Under the pieces are notes generated by a model. It did not search any database. It saw only the letters and a program-made list of their open reading frames with translations, and was not told the DNA's origin. A stretch of 64,000 nucleotides of DNA from an uncultured Pirellula sp. (GTDB taxonomy: Bacteria; Planctomycetota; Planctomycetia; Pirellulales; Pirellulaceae), in NCBI GenBank assembly GCA_903858115.1, contig CAIOHR010000221.1, forward strand, positions 1 through 64,000, in the 5' to 3' direction. Made by a program: the position numbers and the translations under genes. Positions 61,372 to 64,000 of the stretch are shown here, piece by piece (positions within the stretch are counted from its first letter, which is position 1; every line of letters begins with the position of its first letter).

Positions 61372-63984
61372 TTATTCCATTTTTAACAACCGCCTGAATA
61401 TCTTGTCACCGTTGGTCACGTAAAGATATTCATGATTCACGCCAGCTAGCGTACAACTGGTCAATGGCTTTCCCGTATTGGGCATGGGAAGGACGCCGCA
61501 CATTCGCCCAGTTGGATCAAATATTTGGATGCCTAATGCGGACGTCACGTAGTAGCGGCCGATCTTATCTAACGCCGATCCGTCTCCTTTGGATGCACTA
61601 ATGTAGGGTGGTGGTTCCTTCGGTCGAAACTCACCCTTCGGATCAATCTCCAACCGCATCGACATCGTTGGCATCTTGGCGTCCAAGGTGCTGTCGTTTT
61701 TCACGCGAAATGTCCAAGTATATGGACCTCCGTGATCGGAGACGGCCAAGGTTCCGCCATCGTTCGATAGCACAATTCCATTGGGCCGAGTAATACCGGT
61801 ATCCATCACCATCACCTGTCCGGTTGCGATCTCGATGCGAGTCACTTGCTGCTGCTTCGTTTCCGTGATGTAGACGAAACCACTGCTGCTCACGGCTAAG
61901 TCATTGGGGGTTACGCCCGAAGCGACGACTTCGATTGCGCCCGTTTTTGCGTCGAGAGAAATCACACGGTTCTTGGCACCTTGGCATCCATAGAGCAATC
62001 CACTCGGACCAAACTTCATTCCACTCAATGCCTCTTTGGCGATCTCCGTGCGCTGGCCATCTTTCGCATCAATACGATAGACCGCCGGTGCCTTCATGTC
62101 GGAGTAGTAAAAATTCCCTTCGGTATCACTGCATGGGGCGTCTGCGAAACCGATGTTCTCGGCAACGAGTTCCCAATCCTGACCAGGGATCAACTGACGC
62201 AATAAGGTTAGATCACCCTTCAAGTCATCCTTGGTATTGATGAGAGGCTGATGCGAGTCTTTGCGCCATAGCCATTTCAATGCATCAGGAAATCGTTCGC
62301 CACCGAAATCGGAATTGTGCCCGTACCCTTCAGCCCAATCCAATCGAACGTCGTATCCCATGTACGCGAGTGAAGAGGCCAATTGCTTGTTGGCGAGCGG
62401 CCAATTACCAAACGGATTGTCCAAATCACCACTCGTATCGCACATATACATTCGAATCGGCTTCGGTTCGGTTTTTCGAATCATGGTTGCGTAAGCGTCG
62501 CCACCTCGCAAATTGACAAAGCTGCCGACACTTGTCAGTACCTTGCGAAATGCATGTGGGCGTTCCCACGCAACAGTAAAGGCGCAGATGCCGCCCGAGC
62601 TCGATCCGCAAATAGCTCGCAGGTTGGGATCGCCAGAAATCGAATACTTCTTTTCTACTTCGGGAATGATCTCCTCGGTCAAAAATCTTGCGTAACGATC
62701 CCCAAGGCTATCGTATTCGAATCCACGATTCGAGAATTTGTTTCGTTCCGATTGCGGCTTGGATGGATCGTGACCAGGATTGATGAACACAGCGATCGTC
62801 GGAGGCATTTCACCGCGGGCGATGAGATTGTCAAAAACGACGGGAACACGCCATCGCCCTTTCGGATTCATAAAGGAATGTCCGTCTTGAAAGACCATCA
62901 ATGCCGCGGGCGTTTCTTTCTTGTATTGGGCTGGAACGTAAACGGACCACTCGCGGGTGGTTTTCTCAAAGATCTTGGACTCCCATGCTGGCATGGTTTC
63001 GACCGTACCATGCGGCACATCCTCACGAGGAACCGCGTCCGCATGTGGTTTCCAATCGACGGTCGTTTGAAGCTTTTCCTCGGGATGAATCGTTTTGTCG
63101 TTCGACCATAGCCACCTTAAAGCATCTGGAAGCACTTTCCCACCCGCATTACCACTGTGACCGCCGTCCGTCATCTCGAGTTTGAAATCATAACCAGAGT
63201 AACGCAAAGCTGCAGCCAAATCTTGGTTGGCAAGAGGCCAGTTGCCGTGCAGATTATTGAGGTCGTTGACTCCTTCTTGCAGATAGACTTTGATCGGCTT
63301 TGGATTGTCTTTGGATTTGCGAACCAATCCAGCATAGGCCCAGCCGCCTCGGATATTCGTGTAGCTTCCGATATGGCTGAGTACTCGCCCAAACTGATCA
63401 GGTCGTTCCCAAGCCACCGTAAAGGCGCAGATTCCGCCTGATGAAATGCCACCGATCGCTCGATCGGTGGGCGACGTCGATACATTCAATCCTTTGAGGG
63501 CGACGGGCAAAAACTCATCGATCAAGAACTTACAATAACGATCTCCCATCGAATCGTACTCGAACGATCGATTGCTCCTGTCTTTGGCAGATGATTGGGT
63601 GGGTGGCACTGCGGGAGAAGCGGGTATAGTTCCTGGCGCGACAAAGACCGCGATGGTCGGCGACAATACTTTTTGATGAATTAAATTGTCGAGAACGATC
63701 GGAACTCGAAATGGACCGTCCGCCTTTGCGTAGCTAGGGCCATCTTGAAAGACCATAAGCTTGGCTGGTGTACTCGAATCGTATTGGGCCGGCACATAAA
63801 CGCTGAAATCTCGACGAGTGCCTGGGAAAACATTGCTTTCGGCGAAGACGCCATTGGTTATTTTCCCTTGTGGAACACCTTGCTGAATGGTCCTTTCCGG
63901 CGAACCCAAATTCGATTTTTCTTGACCAATTAAAGGCAGTGTGGAAATCAGAACGAATGCAAGAACGTGGAGAGAGGTACGCAT
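61372..63984 (-). CDS. Exported tandem esterase plus SMP-30/gluconolactonase-type propeller
   Basis: An 870-residue protein with a signal peptide (about 1-20). It contains two copies of an enterochelin-esterase/feruloyl-esterase-like alpha/beta-hydrolase domain (about 40-300 and 325-590) and a C-terminal SMP-30-type six-bladed propeller (about 610-870). Both esterase copies keep the nucleophile elbow (GGISSGGICAF and GSSSGGICAFTVAWERP) and a C-terminal His (GGHSGNAGG, GYGHNSDFGG), so both may be active. The propeller shows APCSDTEGNFYYSDMKAPAV and PNDLAVSSSGFVYITETK. It looks like a three-enzyme carbohydrate ester/lactone hydrolase. It starts 16 bp from the window end; promoter not visible. 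Confidence 0.88.
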   Translation of the reverse strand: MRTSLHVLAFVLISTLPLIGQEKSNLGSPERTIQQGVPQGKITNGVFAESNVFPGTRRDFSVYVPAQYDSSTPAKLMVFQDGPSYAKADGPFRVPIVLDNLIHQKVLSPTIAVFVAPGTIPASPAVPPTQSSAKDRSNRSFEYDSMGDRYCKFLIDEFLPVALKGLNVSTSPTDRAIGGISSGGICAFTVAWERPDQFGRVLSHIGSYTNIRGGWAYAGLVRKSKDNPKPIKVYLQEGVNDLNNLHGNWPLANQDLAAALRYSGYDFKLEMTDGGHSGNAGGKVLPDALRWLWSNDKTIHPEEKLQTTVDWKPHADAVPREDVPHGTVETMPAWESKIFEKTTREWSVYVPAQYKKETPAALMVFQDGHSFMNPKGRWRVPVVFDNLIARGEMPPTIAVFINPGHDPSKPQSERNKFSNRGFEYDSLGDRYARFLTEEIIPEVEKKYSISGDPNLRAICGSSSGGICAFTVAWERPHAFRKVLTSVGSFVNLRGGDAYATMIRKTEPKPIRMYMCDTSGDLDNPFGNWPLANKQLASSLAYMGYDVRLDWAEGYGHNSDFGGERFPDALKWLWRKDSHQPLINTKDDLKGDLTLLRQLIPGQDWELVAENIGFADAPCSDTEGNFYYSDMKAPAVYRIDAKDGQRTEIAKEALSGMKFGPSGLLYGCQGAKNRVISLDAKTGAIEVVASGVTPNDLAVSSSGFVYITETKQQQVTRIEIATGQVMVMDTGITRPNGIVLSNDGGTLAVSDHGGPYTWTFRVKNDSTLDAKMPTMSMRLEIDPKGEFRPKEPPPYISASKGDGSALDKIGRYYVTSALGIQIFDPTGRMCGVLPMPNTGKPLTSCTLAGVNHEYLYVTNGDKIFRRLLKME

Positions 63985-64000
63985 AGGGGAGGGGGAATTT

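Overview
The window looks like chromosomal DNA of a planctomycete, most likely near the Pirellulales. This rests on lineage-typical families: a DUF1501 gene coupled to a DUF1549/DUF1553 gene with an N-terminal cytochrome-like CxxCH, a Gfo/Idh/MocA protein with an RR leader, a DUF5009-type membrane acyltransferase, a short secreted protein ending in PYAYGWFG...YTQW, a small lipoprotein with GQTLPSPYYLDDDVQYF, and an NPYQS-type small protein. GC content is intermediate. There is no phage, CRISPR or rRNA. One tRNA-Asp lies at the left edge. Gene names are assigned by reading motifs; no database search was run.

Layout. 1-10.5 kb: tRNA-Asp, a secreted nuclease, acylphosphatase plus a YdeP-type molybdopterin oxidoreductase, RsmG, a large TPR-like secreted protein, a SelA-like protein lacking the PLP lysine, and a polytopic membrane protein. 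10.7-28.8 kb: two complete chemosensory gene clusters pointing towards each other. Cluster 1 is cheX-cheY (minus strand) divergent from cheA(HPt-kinase-CheW-CheW-REC)-cheW-membrane MCP-cheB-cheR. Cluster 2 (all minus) is cheA(two HPt)-cheW-soluble PAS MCP-cheY-cheB-cheR-cheX. No flagellar or pilus gene is present. A MerR-like/B12-binding regulator (29.3 kb) is divergent from cluster 2.

30-44.5 kb: lipase-like hydrolase, S46 dipeptidyl peptidase, hemolysin III-type membrane protein, another hydrolase, a secreted CHAT-fold protein without the catalytic Cys, a lipoprotein, a cupin, a repeat-rich gap, a Gfo/Idh oxidoreductase convergent with Xaa-Pro aminopeptidase, a decayed VOC fragment and a DUF5009 protein. 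44.5-50 kb: the DUF1501/DUF1549-DUF1553 pair, bracketed by direct repeats that include a 49-bp copy of part of the adjacent universal stress gene. 50-58 kb: a tight minus-strand operon of M1 aminopeptidase, DUF6702 protein, GalU-like nucleotidyltransferase and a GHMP-kinase/UDPGP fusion. 58-64 kb: an orphan LolD-like ATPase, a DUF2238 protein, a YiiX-like hydrolase and a tandem esterase/SMP-30 fusion.

The intergenic DNA carries several dispersed palindromic repeat families: a CCCGAAGCGT family, a TGCGGCAAATCCATTA family, a GTAGGCAC...GTGCCGTCC family, and a GC-rich CCCCTCTCCCGCG palindrome. There are also 25-bp tandem repeats. The strongest leads are the paired chemosensory systems with a lysine-rich soluble receptor and a neighbouring B12-type regulator, the kinase/pyrophosphorylase fusion, several enzymes missing key residues, and the repeat-bracketed segment.
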